64,000 nt of DNA from the NCBI RefSeq assembly GCF_049651025.1, contig NZ_JBASBH010000016.1, positions 1-64,000 on the forward strand. The letters run 5' to 3'. Every line of letters begins with the position of its first letter. Within the stretch, counting starts at the first letter, position 1. This document shows, in pieces, positions 16,587 through 26,110 of the stretch. The notes under the pieces are model-generated. The model made no database searches. It had not been told where the DNA came from and was given only the letters and a program-made list of their open reading frames with translations. A program made the translations under genes and the position numbers. This DNA is from Parvibaculum sp049651025 (lineage in GTDB: Bacteria; Pseudomonadota; Alphaproteobacteria; Parvibaculales; Parvibaculaceae).

Positions 16587-19500
16587 TCCTGGGCAAGATC
16601 AGCGGCTTCTTCGTTCGCAACTGGCAGTTCACCCTCGTCCTCTTCGGCCTTCTGGCCATGATGGGCCTCAACACATTCAAGCATATTCCGCGCGCTGAAG
16701 ACCCGGACTTCCCGATCCCGATTGCCGTCATCACCGTCATCATGCCGGGCGCCAATCCGGCCGACATGGAACGGCTGATCGTGAAGCCGATCGAAGATGC
16801 GGTGAACGGCCTCGACGATCTCGACAATATTGCAAGCCGCGCCGAAGACGGCGTCGCAAGTATCACCGTGCAATTCAACTGGTCGATCCCCGATCCCGAC
16901 AAACGCTATGACGATGTGGTGCGCGAGATCAACGCGCTGCGCGCGAGCCTGCCCTCCGGCATTCAGCGTCTGCAGGTCGACAAATTCCGCTCCTCGCTGA
17001 CCAACACGATCCAGATCGCGCTGGTGAGCGAGACGGCGAGCCCGCGCGAACTTGAAGACGTGGCCAAGGACTTGCGCGACGAGATCGACCGTGCGCCGGG
17101 CGTGCGCGAGACGAAACTCTGGGGCCTGCCCCCATCGGAAGTTCGTGTCGCCGTCAATTTTGGCCGCCTCGCCGCGCTGAAAATTCCGGTAACGGCTATA
17201 GCAAACGCCATCGGCGCGGAAAGCACGGACATTCCCGGCGGCCCGATCCATTCAGGCGCGCGGCGCTTCAACATCAAGACGACCGGCGGCTACAAGAGCC
17301 TGCAGGAGATATCAGACACGGTCATCGGCTCCTATGGCGGACGCAATGTCCGCGTCGGCGACGTCGCCGAAGTCTCATGGGCGCAGGAAGAAGCGGGCCA
17401 CCTCGCCTGGTACAATGGCAAGCGCGCGATCTTCGTCACGGCGAACCAGAAGGATGCGCAGAACGTCTTTGCAATGCGCGACGGCGTTTACAAGGTGCTC
17501 GACAAATTCGAGACGCGCCTTCCGCCCGACATCAAACTTGAACGCGGCTTCGACCAGTCGGTCGCCGTCGGCGAAAGGCTCGGCCATCTCTATCGCGACT
17601 TCGCCATAGCCGTCGGCCTCGTTATCATCACCCTGCTGCCGCTTGGGCCGCGCGCCTCGCTGATCGTCATGGTCTCGATCCCGCTCTCGCTCGCCATCGG
17701 ATTGTCGATGCTCGACTTTGCGGGCTTCTCGCTGAACCAGCTCTCTATTGCGGGTTTCGTGCTGGCGCTCGGACTGCTCGTCGACGATTCCATAGTGGTT
17801 GTGGAAAATATCGAAAGACATATTCGAGAGGGCAAAGGACGGCTCGAAGCAGCCATTGCCGCGACATCGCAAATCTCCATCGCAGTCGTCGGCTGTACGG
17901 CAGCGCTGCTCTTTGCGTTTCTGCCGCTGCTGTCGCTGCCGGAAGGTGCCGGCAAGTTCACCCGCTCGCTGCCGGTCGCCGTCGTCTTCACGATCATCGC
18001 CTCGCTCTTCGTGTCGCTGACGATCATTCCCTTTCTCTCAAGCCGCCTCCTCAGCAACAAGTCGCATCCGGAAGGCAATATCTTCCTGCGCCTCGTCATG
18101 GGCGGCATTCATCGCATCTATCGCCCGCTGCTTCACCGGGCGCTCGCACATCCCAAGACCACGGTGATCGGCGCGATGGCGCTTTGCTTTGCAAGCCTCG
18201 CGCTCATTCCCGCCATCGGCTTCAGCCTGTTTCCGCCGGCCGACAGCAAACAGTTTCTCGTGCAGATCGAGACGCCGCAGGGAACCGGACAGGAAGAAAC
18301 AAAAAAGGCACTGCACTATGTGGAAAATGTGCTGCGCAAGCATCCTGAAATCCGCTGGCAGATGTCGAACCTCGGCCACTCCAATCCGCAGATTTATTAC
18401 AATGTCCGCTCCAACGACACGCGCGCCAACATGGCGGAGGTTTTCACCGAGCTCACTGAATTCGACGAAGTGAAAACGCCGAAGCTCATGGACGAGCTTC
18501 GCGCGGAATTTGCACGCTATCCCGGCGCGCAGATCATCCTGCGCATTTTCCAGAACGGCCCACCCATCGAGGCGCCGGTCGCCGTGCGCATCGTCGGACC
18601 CGATCTTGCCGTGCTGAAGGAAATCGCGGCACGCGCCGCACGCATCATGGAAGACACGCCGGGCGTCCGCGATGTCGCAAACCCCATGCGCCTCGACCGG
18701 ACAGACCTCAATCTCGGCATCAATAGCGAGAAGGCAGCAATGGTCGGCGTGCCTGCGGGCGCAATCGATCGCACCGTGCGCCTTGCCATTGTCGGTGAAA
18801 CGGTCGGCCAGTATCGCGAGTCGAATGGCGAGCAATACAACATCACCGTGCGCCTGCCGCTGGACAGCCACCATTCGGTCTCCGCTCTCGGCGATATCTT
18901 TGTGCCGACAACGAGCGGCGATTCCGTACCGCTCAGTCTTCTCGCCTCGCCGCGTCTCGATTCCGGCCCCGGCCGCATCGACCGCTATAACCGCGAACGT
19001 CTCGTCACCATCACCGCCTATACGAAGACGGGCTACAACACAGCCAAGGTAACCACCGAGATTTTCAAGCAGCTCGCCAAGGTTCCCGTGCCGCCGGGCT
19101 ACGACTTCCGAAAGGGCGGCGAAGCGGAAGCGGCGTCGAAAAGCTTCTCCGGCCTCACCAATGCGATCCTCGTGGCGATCTTCGGCATTCTTGCCGTGCT
19201 GATCCTCGAATTCCGCTCCTTCCGCGCGACACTGGTCGTGGCGGGCGTGATCCCGCTCGGCATTTTCGGCGGCATCGCCTCGCTGCTCCTGTCGGGCTAT
19301 TCGCTCTCCTTCACCGCCGTGATCGGCTTCGTGGCGCTGATCGGCATCGAGATCAAGAACTCGATCCTGCTCGTCGATTTCACCAACCAGTTGCGCCGGG
19401 CAGGCACGCCGCTGATGGAAGCAATCGAGCAGGCGGGCGAAATCCGCTTCCTGCCGGTGCTCCTGACATCGGCGACGGCGGTCGGCGGCCTGCTCCCGCT

Positions 19501-19681
19501 GGCGATCAGCGGCTCCGGCCTCTACTCGCCGCTTGCCTGGGTCATCATCGGCGGCCTTCTCTCCTCAACCTTCCTGTCGCGTCTCGTGACGCCGACCATG
19601 TACCTGCTGCTCGCACCGAAGAACCTGATGGAAGAGGGCGAGGAAGAAACGGGCGCACTGAGCCCGAGCCCGGCGGACTAG
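16583..19681 (+). CDS. RND multidrug/organic efflux permease (AcrB/HAE1-like)
   Basis: 1032 residues, full length for an RND pump: a transmembrane helix at 15-35, a large periplasmic domain, a bundle of helices about 335-560, a second periplasmic domain and a final helix bundle to about 1015. The proton-relay pair sits in LALGLLVDDSIVVVENIERH, and the GIEIKNSILLVDFTN motif is in the second half. It should export hydrophobic or toxic compounds powered by protons. With the adaptor it forms an ATGA-coupled operon controlled by the divergent TetR. No outer-membrane factor gene is nearby. Substrate unknown. Confidence 0.93.
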   Translation: MILGKISGFFVRNWQFTLVLFGLLAMMGLNTFKHIPRAEDPDFPIPIAVITVIMPGANPADMERLIVKPIEDAVNGLDDLDNIASRAEDGVASITVQFNWSIPDPDKRYDDVVREINALRASLPSGIQRLQVDKFRSSLTNTIQIALVSETASPRELEDVAKDLRDEIDRAPGVRETKLWGLPPSEVRVAVNFGRLAALKIPVTAIANAIGAESTDIPGGPIHSGARRFNIKTTGGYKSLQEISDTVIGSYGGRNVRVGDVAEVSWAQEEAGHLAWYNGKRAIFVTANQKDAQNVFAMRDGVYKVLDKFETRLPPDIKLERGFDQSVAVGERLGHLYRDFAIAVGLVIITLLPLGPRASLIVMVSIPLSLAIGLSMLDFAGFSLNQLSIAGFVLALGLLVDDSIVVVENIERHIREGKGRLEAAIAATSQISIAVVGCTAALLFAFLPLLSLPEGAGKFTRSLPVAVVFTIIASLFVSLTIIPFLSSRLLSNKSHPEGNIFLRLVMGGIHRIYRPLLHRALAHPKTTVIGAMALCFASLALIPAIGFSLFPPADSKQFLVQIETPQGTGQEETKKALHYVENVLRKHPEIRWQMSNLGHSNPQIYYNVRSNDTRANMAEVFTELTEFDEVKTPKLMDELRAEFARYPGAQIILRIFQNGPPIEAPVAVRIVGPDLAVLKEIAARAARIMEDTPGVRDVANPMRLDRTDLNLGINSEKAAMVGVPAGAIDRTVRLAIVGETVGQYRESNGEQYNITVRLPLDSHHSVSALGDIFVPTTSGDSVPLSLLASPRLDSGPGRIDRYNRERLVTITAYTKTGYNTAKVTTEIFKQLAKVPVPPGYDFRKGGEAEAASKSFSGLTNAILVAIFGILAVLILEFRSFRATLVVAGVIPLGIFGGIASLLLSGYSLSFTAVIGFVALIGIEIKNSILLVDFTNQLRRAGTPLMEAIEQAGEIRFLPVLLTSATAVGGLLPLAISGSGLYSPLAWVIIGGLLSSTFLSRLVTPTMYLLLAPKNLMEEGEEETGALSPSPAD

Positions 19682-19737
19682 TACCGGCAACGAACTCCTG
19701 CGGTCGCGCGTCTTCCCTCAAGACGCGATGGCCAAAA

Positions 19738-19767
19738 GAAAGGGCGGCTCGCAAGGGCCGCCCTTTT
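19738..19767 (+). terminator. Terminator of the RND pump operon
   Basis: GAAAGGGCGGC...GGCCGCCCTTTT hairpin with a T-run, 56 bases after the permease stop. Confidence 0.85.
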
Positions 19768-19810
19768 ACCTTTGAGGCTGGCGAAGCCCCTCTCCCGGCC
19801 CTCTCATGCT

Positions 19811-19892
19811 GTCATCCCGGCTTCATGCCGGGATCCAGGAGCCGCAGACGCCGCGCGCGCGATCATGGGCCCCCGAACAAGCCCGGGGCGAC
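19811..19892. repeat. Dispersed palindromic repeat, diverged copy
   Basis: It begins GTCATCCCGGCTTCATGCCG and ends GAACAAGCCCGGGGCGAC. Each arm contains its own small palindrome, and the two arms come from slightly different variants of the family. It sits between two terminators. Confidence 0.7.
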
Positions 19893-19920
19893 ACCGCCAG
19901 CTGAAGATCACCACAAACAA

Positions 19921-19944
19921 AAAGGGCGGCCCGAGGGCCGCCCT
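19921..19944 (-). terminator. Terminator of the MMPL exporter gene
   Basis: AAAGGGCGGCCCGAGGGCCG and the following CCCTTT form a near-perfect 24-base hairpin flanked by A- and T-rich bases. It lies just after the stop of the convergent minus-strand exporter gene. The stem resembles the terminator at 19738. Confidence 0.8.
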
Positions 19945-19966
19945 TTGCGTTTCGTTGAGGTAGCGA

Positions 19967-22327
19967 TCAGTGCGTGTGACGGATCGCGCGAGCCTCGTCT
20001 TCGGTGAGCGGCTTGCGCTTCAGCGGCCAGATATATTCGAAGGCCGCAACCAGCGACGGCAGGAGCGTCACCGCGCCGACCATGTTCACGATGAACATGA
20101 ACGTCAGGAGCATGCCCATGTCGGCCTGGAACTTCAGCGCCGAGAACGACCAGGTCGAGACGCCGATGGCAAGCGTGCCGCCGGTGAACATGGTCGCCGA
20201 GCCAACGTCGTTCAGCGCCTGGAGATAGGCCGCATGAGGCGAGACGCCCATGCGCATATAGCGCTGTATTCGATTGTACTCGTAGATGCCGTAGTCCACG
20301 CCGATACCGACCGCGATGGCGAGCACCGGCAGCGTCGAGATCTTGAGACCGATACCGGCCGCAGTCAGGAACCAGTTACCGATGATCGTCGCCAGCACCA
20401 GCGGGATGACGCAGCAGAGTGCGCCGCGCCACTCGCGGTAAACGAAGATCACGAGCGTCATGACCACTGCATAGACGTAGAGCAGCATCGGAAGCTCGGC
20501 ATGTTCGACGACGTTGTTGGTCGCCGACACGATCGTCACGTTACCCGTGCCGATACGCAGCTTCAGGTCGTCGCGCTGATGCGCCGGATCGTTGATCCAG
20601 TTTTCGACGGCTGCGGTGACGTTCTTGATCGTCTCCGCCTTGGTGTCGGCAACGTAGATCTGCACGCCAAGCGTCAGGCAGCGCTGGTCGACGAGAAGCG
20701 TGGAGCTCGAAACGCTGGCGGTCGCCTGGGCGAGAGCCGTCGGATCGCGCGGAAGAGCGGCCCATTTCGGGTTGCCTTCCTGCCACATGCTGTTGATGAC
20801 CTTCGCAACGATCGGCAGAGAAACCACCGACTGCACGCCGGGCACGTTACGCATGTCCCAGCCGAAGGTGTCGATGAAATGCAGCTTGCTGTAATCGACA
20901 CAAGCCACATCCTTCGACTCGACAATGACGTTCATCACGTTGAGACCAAGCTTGAAATGGTCCGCGATGTACTCGCTGTCCGTGTTGTAGCGCGCATTCG
21001 GCCAAAGCTCGCCGGCACCCGCATGCACGTCGCCGATCTGGCGTTCGCGGCTTTCGTAGAGAGCGACGGCGCCGAGCACGACGCAGAACGCGATGAAGCC
21101 GAAAGCAAAGCCGGGCTTCGCGAAGGTCGCGAGGTACGGCCAGAACTTGGCGCGCGTTTCCATCAGGCGACGCACCTTGTCACCATATTCCGCACCGGGT
21201 GCGACGTAGGAAACAATGAGCGGCAGCATGATGAGGTTGGAAATGATCTTGAAACCGATACCGATCGAAGCCGTGACCGAAAGTTCGCGGATCATGCCGA
21301 TGGGAATGATGTAGAGCGTCGCGAAACCGGCAAGGCAGGTCAGCAGCGCCACAGAGCCCGGACGCAGCAGGAACGTGAAGGTCGCGCGAGCGGCCTGGTT
21401 CTTGTCGAGACCGGCGGCGATTTCGGCACCCGCCATGTTGATCTGCTGCACGCCATGGCTGACGCCGATGGCGAAGACGAGGAACGGCACCAGAACCGCG
21501 AGCGGATCGAGGCCATAACCGATGAGATGCAGAACGCCGAATTGCCAGATGAGCGAACAGAGCGAGCAGCCCACCGTCACCATGGTCAGGAGCCATGAAC
21601 GGCAATAGAGCCAGAGCATCAGGCAGGTGAAGATGAACGCGACGATGAAGAACATGACGACCGACCGCGCGCCATCGGCAATATCGCCGACGAGCTTGGC
21701 AAAGCCGACGATCTTCACGTCAACCGTGTCGCTCACATATTTGTCGCGAATATTCGTTTCGAGAAGATGCGCGACCTTGAAATAATCGAGCTGCTGCTGC
21801 GTCTCGGGATCGACTTCGAGAAGTTCGGTCGCGATCATTGCAGAGCGGAAGTCGGTCGACACGAGGCGTCCAACAAGGTTGGCGCGCAGCGTGTTCTGCA
21901 TCACGACCTTGATGCCTTCAGGCGTCGGCTTGAAATTCGCCGGGATAACGTCGCCAGCTTCGAGGCCCTCTTCGGTCACCGCGATGTAGCGCGTATTCGG
22001 CGTCCAGAGCGAGGTGACGCGATGGCGTGCGACGCCGGGGATGTAGAACACATCCTGCGTGGCATCGTTCAGCGTCTTGAGGAAGTCGGGCTGGAAAATG
22101 TCGCCCTTCTTGTTCTCAAGAACGACGATGACCCGGTTGCCGCCGCCGAAACCTTCGGCGTACTGGAAATAGGTCTGGATAAACGGGTTACCCACCGGAA
22201 GCATTTTCAGAAAACCAGCATCCATGCGGAGCTGGACGGCAAAGAAAAGCATGACGACCGTGAAGGCAGCCAGTGCCAACAAAATGACGGCACGCAAGCT
22301 GAACACGATATTTTCTATACGCTGCAA
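19967..22327 (-). CDS. RND superfamily (MMPL) exporter
   Basis: 786 residues with two repeats of one helix plus a periplasmic domain plus five helices. Helices can be seen at 13-30, about 215-395 and 412-430, and again at about 630-775. The second half contains AIAVGIGVDYGIYEYNRI, the MMPL/patched-type relay motif, and the first half AIGVSHGVQQINMAG. Members export lipids, hopanoids or other hydrophobic molecules. It is not a typical AcrB-type pump: there is no adaptor and the size is smaller. An AGG-rich ribosome site lies just before the ATG. Unlike some relatives it is not beside DUF1302/DUF1329 genes here, so the cargo is unknown. Confidence 0.88.
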   Translation of the reverse strand: MQRIENIVFSLRAVILLALAAFTVVMLFFAVQLRMDAGFLKMLPVGNPFIQTYFQYAEGFGGGNRVIVVLENKKGDIFQPDFLKTLNDATQDVFYIPGVARHRVTSLWTPNTRYIAVTEEGLEAGDVIPANFKPTPEGIKVVMQNTLRANLVGRLVSTDFRSAMIATELLEVDPETQQQLDYFKVAHLLETNIRDKYVSDTVDVKIVGFAKLVGDIADGARSVVMFFIVAFIFTCLMLWLYCRSWLLTMVTVGCSLCSLIWQFGVLHLIGYGLDPLAVLVPFLVFAIGVSHGVQQINMAGAEIAAGLDKNQAARATFTFLLRPGSVALLTCLAGFATLYIIPIGMIRELSVTASIGIGFKIISNLIMLPLIVSYVAPGAEYGDKVRRLMETRAKFWPYLATFAKPGFAFGFIAFCVVLGAVALYESRERQIGDVHAGAGELWPNARYNTDSEYIADHFKLGLNVMNVIVESKDVACVDYSKLHFIDTFGWDMRNVPGVQSVVSLPIVAKVINSMWQEGNPKWAALPRDPTALAQATASVSSSTLLVDQRCLTLGVQIYVADTKAETIKNVTAAVENWINDPAHQRDDLKLRIGTGNVTIVSATNNVVEHAELPMLLYVYAVVMTLVIFVYREWRGALCCVIPLVLATIIGNWFLTAAGIGLKISTLPVLAIAVGIGVDYGIYEYNRIQRYMRMGVSPHAAYLQALNDVGSATMFTGGTLAIGVSTWSFSALKFQADMGMLLTFMFIVNMVGAVTLLPSLVAAFEYIWPLKRKPLTEDEARAIRHTH

Positions 22328-22510
22328 AGGAACCTCCCCTAGGGACGTGCAGTCTTCACGCCGCGGACTGCATCGGCAATCTCAGAAACTTATGGAGCTT
22401 TTGCTCTCTTTTTCTCGATTTTCTTGGCCCAACGACCATGTCGCAGGCCCCTCTATACCTGTCCAGAGAGGGGTGCCACAAGATCGTCGTGCGGTGATGC
22501 TTCGATCTGC

Positions 22511-22885
22511 TTACAAAATGTGTGTCGTCAATGGTGGCGCACGGACAAGCGCACCCGTTCCCCCGGCTTCTATAAGAAGACCCCGCAGGGTCACGAGGGG
22601 GGCAATGGCAATAATTTCCGCAGAAACCGCGGGTCCGGCCACCGAAATAACGAATTGCGTATCCGTCGTCCGCACCGCGAGGCTGCGCGAAATGCGGCGG
22701 ATTGCCTCGACACCCGGTCGCACAGCCTCGGCTGGCGCCACGGATTGCCCATGAGACGGCATCGAAATCAGGAAGGATGCGCCCGTAAAAGCGGGCAGAG
22801 CTTCAGCCCTGGCAGGCAGCGGCCCGGCGAAAACGGCGAAAATGACGGCAAGGGCGAAGAAGCAAGGACCGAAACGCAGCAGCAT
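22511..22885 (-). CDS. Hypothetical secreted protein
   Basis: 124 residues starting MLLRFGPCFFALAVIFAVFA, a clear signal peptide with cleavage after PARA (about residue 27). The mature part of about 97 residues has no family I recognise. It contains ISMPSHGQSV, TTDTQFVISVAGP and LVTLRGLLIEAGG and looks like a small beta-rich periplasmic domain. It lies upstream of the MMPL exporter on the same strand, so the two may be made together. The frame is also open 20 codons upstream without a better ribosome site. A chance frame is possible. Confidence 0.45.
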   Translation of the reverse strand: MLLRFGPCFFALAVIFAVFAGPLPARAEALPAFTGASFLISMPSHGQSVAPAEAVRPGVEAIRRISRSLAVRTTDTQFVISVAGPAVSAEIIAIAPLVTLRGLLIEAGGTGALVRAPPLTTHIL

Positions 22886-23209
22886 CGCCTCGAACCGGCC
22901 AAAGGCCGGCGAGCAATCGCCTGTTGCATATCTATCCAGAGGCACTCGGCATTCCTCACTCGGACAACCCGCGGACGGGCGGCAAATTGAGCCAAATTCG
23001 TAGCATGGCGACCGAGATTGGCACAGCTAATATTGAGGCTTTTGTAAGTCGTCAGGGCCCGCCGCCGCGACGTTAACCATGTTTTCCGCGCGCATGCCCA
23101 GAGTGAACTCTCGAATACGTGAAGCAATGTGAGATCGAAGCGCGCCGCACGCGCGTATCATCAGAGGCGAGCCGACAGACTCCAAAGTGGAGCCGGAATG
23201 GAGGATGAC

Positions 23210-23827
23210 GTGAGCCGATTTCTGGGCCTTGCAGGACTTCTCTTCTGCCTCTTCAGCGCGCCCGCCTTTGCCGAGGCACCGAAGATGGCGAGCTACCCCA
23301 TTGCCACTTTCGCCGGTGGCTGCTTCTGGAGCATGCAGCGCCATTTCGACGATGTGGCCGGCGTCGTGGCCACCCGCGTTGGGTACACGGGCGGGCCCGA
23401 AGTCAATCCGAGCTATGAACAGGTCTCATCAGAAGCGACAGGCCACGCCGAGGCGATCGAGGTGACATACGATCCGGCAAGAACGAGCTACGAGAAGCTG
23501 CTCACTTCCTATTGGCATTATATCGATCCGACCACGAAGGACGGCCAGTTCTGCGATTTCGGCCACTCCTATCGCACGGCCATCTACACCCACGACGCAG
23601 AGCAGATGAAACTCGCGCTGGCCTCCAAAGCGGCAATCGAGAAATCCGGCGTGCTGAAAGGCGCGCCCATCGTCACCGAGATCGTGGCGGCGGGGCCATT
23701 CTATCCGGCGGAGGAATATCATCAGGAATTCTACAAGAAGAACCCCGTGCGCTACACGACCTACCGGATCGGCTGCGGCCGCGATCCGGCGCTGACGAAA
23801 ATCTGGGGCGACGAGGCGGGAAAGTGA
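23210..23827 (+). CDS. msrA: Peptide methionine-S-sulfoxide reductase MsrA, exported
   Basis: 205 residues. Residues 1-21 form a Sec signal peptide (LAGLLFCLFSAPAFA). The catalytic block FAGGCFWSMQRHFD gives the nucleophile C38, and the family stretches RVGYTGGPEVNPSYEQVSS, SEATGHAEAIEVTYDP and YHQEFYKKNP are intact. It reduces the S-epimer of oxidised methionine in proteins. I chose the GTG at 23210 because GGAGG sits five bases upstream, and an ATG at 23198 would add four residues. It is followed eleven bases later by msrB, so both epimers are handled from one transcript. Confidence 0.93.
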   Translation: MSRFLGLAGLLFCLFSAPAFAEAPKMASYPIATFAGGCFWSMQRHFDDVAGVVATRVGYTGGPEVNPSYEQVSSEATGHAEAIEVTYDPARTSYEKLLTSYWHYIDPTTKDGQFCDFGHSYRTAIYTHDAEQMKLALASKAAIEKSGVLKGAPIVTEIVAAGPFYPAEEYHQEFYKKNPVRYTTYRIGCGRDPALTKIWGDEAGK

Positions 23828-23838
23828 AGGAGGACGCC

Positions 23839-24330
23839 ATGACATCGCGGCGCAAATTTCTGGGCGGAACGGCGCTTGCGGGCCTTCTCGGCCTTGTAGC
23901 CATTTCGCGCTTTCGCGGAACCGACGCCGACGCGGCGGGAAAATTCGAGATCGAGAAAACCGACGCCGAATGGAAGAAGCAACTGAGCCCGCAGCAATAT
24001 GACGTGTTGCGCAAGGCAGGCACGGAGCGGCCCTTCAGCAGCCCGCTGAACGATGAACATGGGCGGGGCACATTCGCTTGCGCCGGCTGCGACCTGCCGC
24101 TCTTTGCCTCGGAAACGAAATTCGAGAGCGGCACCGGCTGGCCGAGCTTCTACCAGCCGCTGCCCAATGCCGTCGAAACAAGGAACGACAATTCAATTTT
24201 CATGACGCGTATCGAAGTGCACTGCCGCCGCTGCGGCGGACATCTCGGCCATGTCTTCGATGACGGCCCCGCGCCGACCGGCAAACGCTATTGCATGAAC
24301 GGCGTGGCGATGAAATTCATTCCGGCCTAG
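23839..24330 (+). CDS. msrB: Peptide methionine-R-sulfoxide reductase MsrB, Tat-exported
   Basis: 163 residues. The N-terminus SRRKFLGG followed by a hydrophobic stretch is a twin-arginine signal, cleaved near DADA (about 32), so the protein should cross the membrane folded. Zinc cysteines C81/C84 (CAGC) and C129/C132 (CRRC) frame the fold, the catalytic cysteine is C152 (KRYCMNGVAMKF), and the SGTGWPSFY block is complete. It reduces methionine-R-sulfoxide. GGAGG precedes the ATG. The stop overlaps by 14 bases the convergent sulfotransferase gene. Confidence 0.93.
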   Translation: MTSRRKFLGGTALAGLLGLVAISRFRGTDADAAGKFEIEKTDAEWKKQLSPQQYDVLRKAGTERPFSSPLNDEHGRGTFACAGCDLPLFASETKFESGTGWPSFYQPLPNAVETRNDNSIFMTRIEVHCRRCGGHLGHVFDDGPAPTGKRYCMNGVAMKFIPA

Positions 24331-25912
24331 GCGAACGCGGCGGCGCATAAGGCCCGAGCGCTTCGAACAGCGGCCCGAGATACTTTTCATATCGCCGCCA
24401 GCGCTCGACCGAGCTTTTGAAAATGGGCTGGCGCACCTGCGCAATGCTGGCCGTACGCACGGGACGCTTCGTCGCGTAGAAACGCAGGCAAGCATCGTCC
24501 CATTTGAGATGGCATGCCTCCTCGACGAGCCAGCGGATCTGATGATCGGGATCGCTCACCAGCGCTTCGTGGCTCACATGCACGACGCGGCCCGGCAACA
24601 CTTCGTCCCAATGCGCCATCATTTCGCGGTAGCGCACATATTGCGCGCCTATATCGGCAAGGTCGTAAGTCGTCTCATTGCCCGAGCGGAACAGTTTGCG
24701 GAAACCGGCAAGGCATGTGTCCACCGGATCGCGCATGCTGTGCAGGATCGTCGCGCGCGGAAACATCAGATGGATGACGCCGATATGCATGTAATTGCCG
24801 AGCATCTTGTCGATGACGAACGGCTCCTTTCGCCAGCCCTGCCCGCGCAGGCGTTCGAGATAATGGTCGGCAAGCTTGCGGAAGTGATCCGGCGCAATCG
24901 TCTCCGCGCTTTCAGCCGTGCCGTAAGGAAAACGTCCCGCAAGCGTCTCGCCGAGCGCGGAAGATTCGCCCACGCCAAGAACCTTGGGATGGCTTGAAAG
25001 GATTTGCTCAAGCAGCGTCGAGCCGGAACGCGGCATGCCGACGATGAAGATGGGTGCCGCCGACGCCGATCCGCCATCTCCATAGCGTGCAAGAAAGCCG
25101 GGCGAGACCCTCTCTTTGATCATCGAAAGCGCCTTGGCGTGCCGCGTCGCCGCCACCTCCGGCATCTCATGTGCGATCCGCGATCCCGGCGGGGCGATGA
25201 CGCCCTCTTCTTCCACCGCTGCAGAAATATTCTCGCGCCGCAAACGGTTCCCCTCCGCAAAAGCGGCGAAGGCATCGTCATAGCGGCTCTGCTTTTCATA
25301 GACCTCGCCCAGCGCAAAGAGGGCTGCGATCCGCGCGCCTACGCCCGTCTCGGCATTCTCCGCCGCCCGCACCAGATAAATGAGATCCTCCGCCGTGATC
25401 GAGGCGGGCTTGATCTGGGCGATGCGAATGAGGGCGCGCAGACGTGCCCGCTTTTCGCCCGCCAGCTCACGAAGTGTGGCAATGGCCTCGTCGAGACGGC
25501 CCATCACCTCGAGCGCCGCCGCAAGATTGAGGCGCGACAGAGCCACATCGGGCTTGATTGCAATGGCGCGTCGATAGGCATCGATCGCCTGCGGCCATCG
25601 CCCAAGTTCCTGCAACACATAGGCAAGGCTGAACTGCGCCTCGAAGGAACCCGGATCGAATTTGGTGACGTAGCGTAACCGCTCAAGCGCGCTTTCAAGC
25701 CGCCCGAACTCCACATCCATCAGCGCGAGAAAATAGGGTGCGGCAAGAGCTTGCGGATTGCACGCATGCACATGCTCGTAGAGACGTGCAGCCTCGTCGA
25801 AACGGCCCGCGCTGTGATGCTCGGTCGCACGTTCAAGAAACAGCTTCAATGCAGCGTCGTCGAGCGGCAACTGATTCGGGTTGGCTTTGCGCAAGCCGGG
25901 TTTGATCTTCAT
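24317..25912 (-). CDS. TPR-repeat sulfotransferase family protein
   Basis: 531 residues in two parts. About 20-255 is a run of TPR-like helical repeats (ATEHHSAGRFDEAARLYEHV, FSLAYVLQELGRWPQAIDAY, LNLAAALEVMGRLDEAIATL). About 275-520 is a sulfotransferase domain with the PAPS loop IFIVGMPRSGSTLLEQILSS and a later SMRDPVDTCLAGFRKLF. Family members transfer sulfate from PAPS to proteins or cell-surface molecules. In bacteria the TPR part probably recruits the acceptor. The start at 25912 is the first in-frame ATG leading into the TPR part, and an ATG 23 codons upstream is possible. No glycan genes are close. Confidence 0.88.
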   Translation of the reverse strand: MKIKPGLRKANPNQLPLDDAALKLFLERATEHHSAGRFDEAARLYEHVHACNPQALAAPYFLALMDVEFGRLESALERLRYVTKFDPGSFEAQFSLAYVLQELGRWPQAIDAYRRAIAIKPDVALSRLNLAAALEVMGRLDEAIATLRELAGEKRARLRALIRIAQIKPASITAEDLIYLVRAAENAETGVGARIAALFALGEVYEKQSRYDDAFAAFAEGNRLRRENISAAVEEEGVIAPPGSRIAHEMPEVAATRHAKALSMIKERVSPGFLARYGDGGSASAAPIFIVGMPRSGSTLLEQILSSHPKVLGVGESSALGETLAGRFPYGTAESAETIAPDHFRKLADHYLERLRGQGWRKEPFVIDKMLGNYMHIGVIHLMFPRATILHSMRDPVDTCLAGFRKLFRSGNETTYDLADIGAQYVRYREMMAHWDEVLPGRVVHVSHEALVSDPDHQIRWLVEEACHLKWDDACLRFYATKRPVRTASIAQVRQPIFKSSVERWRRYEKYLGPLFEALGPYAPPRSPRPE

Positions 25913-26110
25913 TGGCACACTGACCTCAGCGCACTGAACGCGACATAGGCTTTCGTCCGACAAAATGTTGCACAAATGCATCGTCGCAAACTCGATTCCA
26001 TCAGCACCCGACCCATAGAAAAATTGTAGCTGCACCACCTCACGCGCGACCGATATAAGCTAAGCCAGCATGAGAGACCATGCAGTGTGTTGCTTATTAA
26101 GTGGGGCCTA

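Noticed and set aside
19970..21598. 542-residue plus-strand frame across the MMPL exporter
   Set aside because: Antisense to the exporter, composed of Arg/His/Asp-rich shadow sequence.
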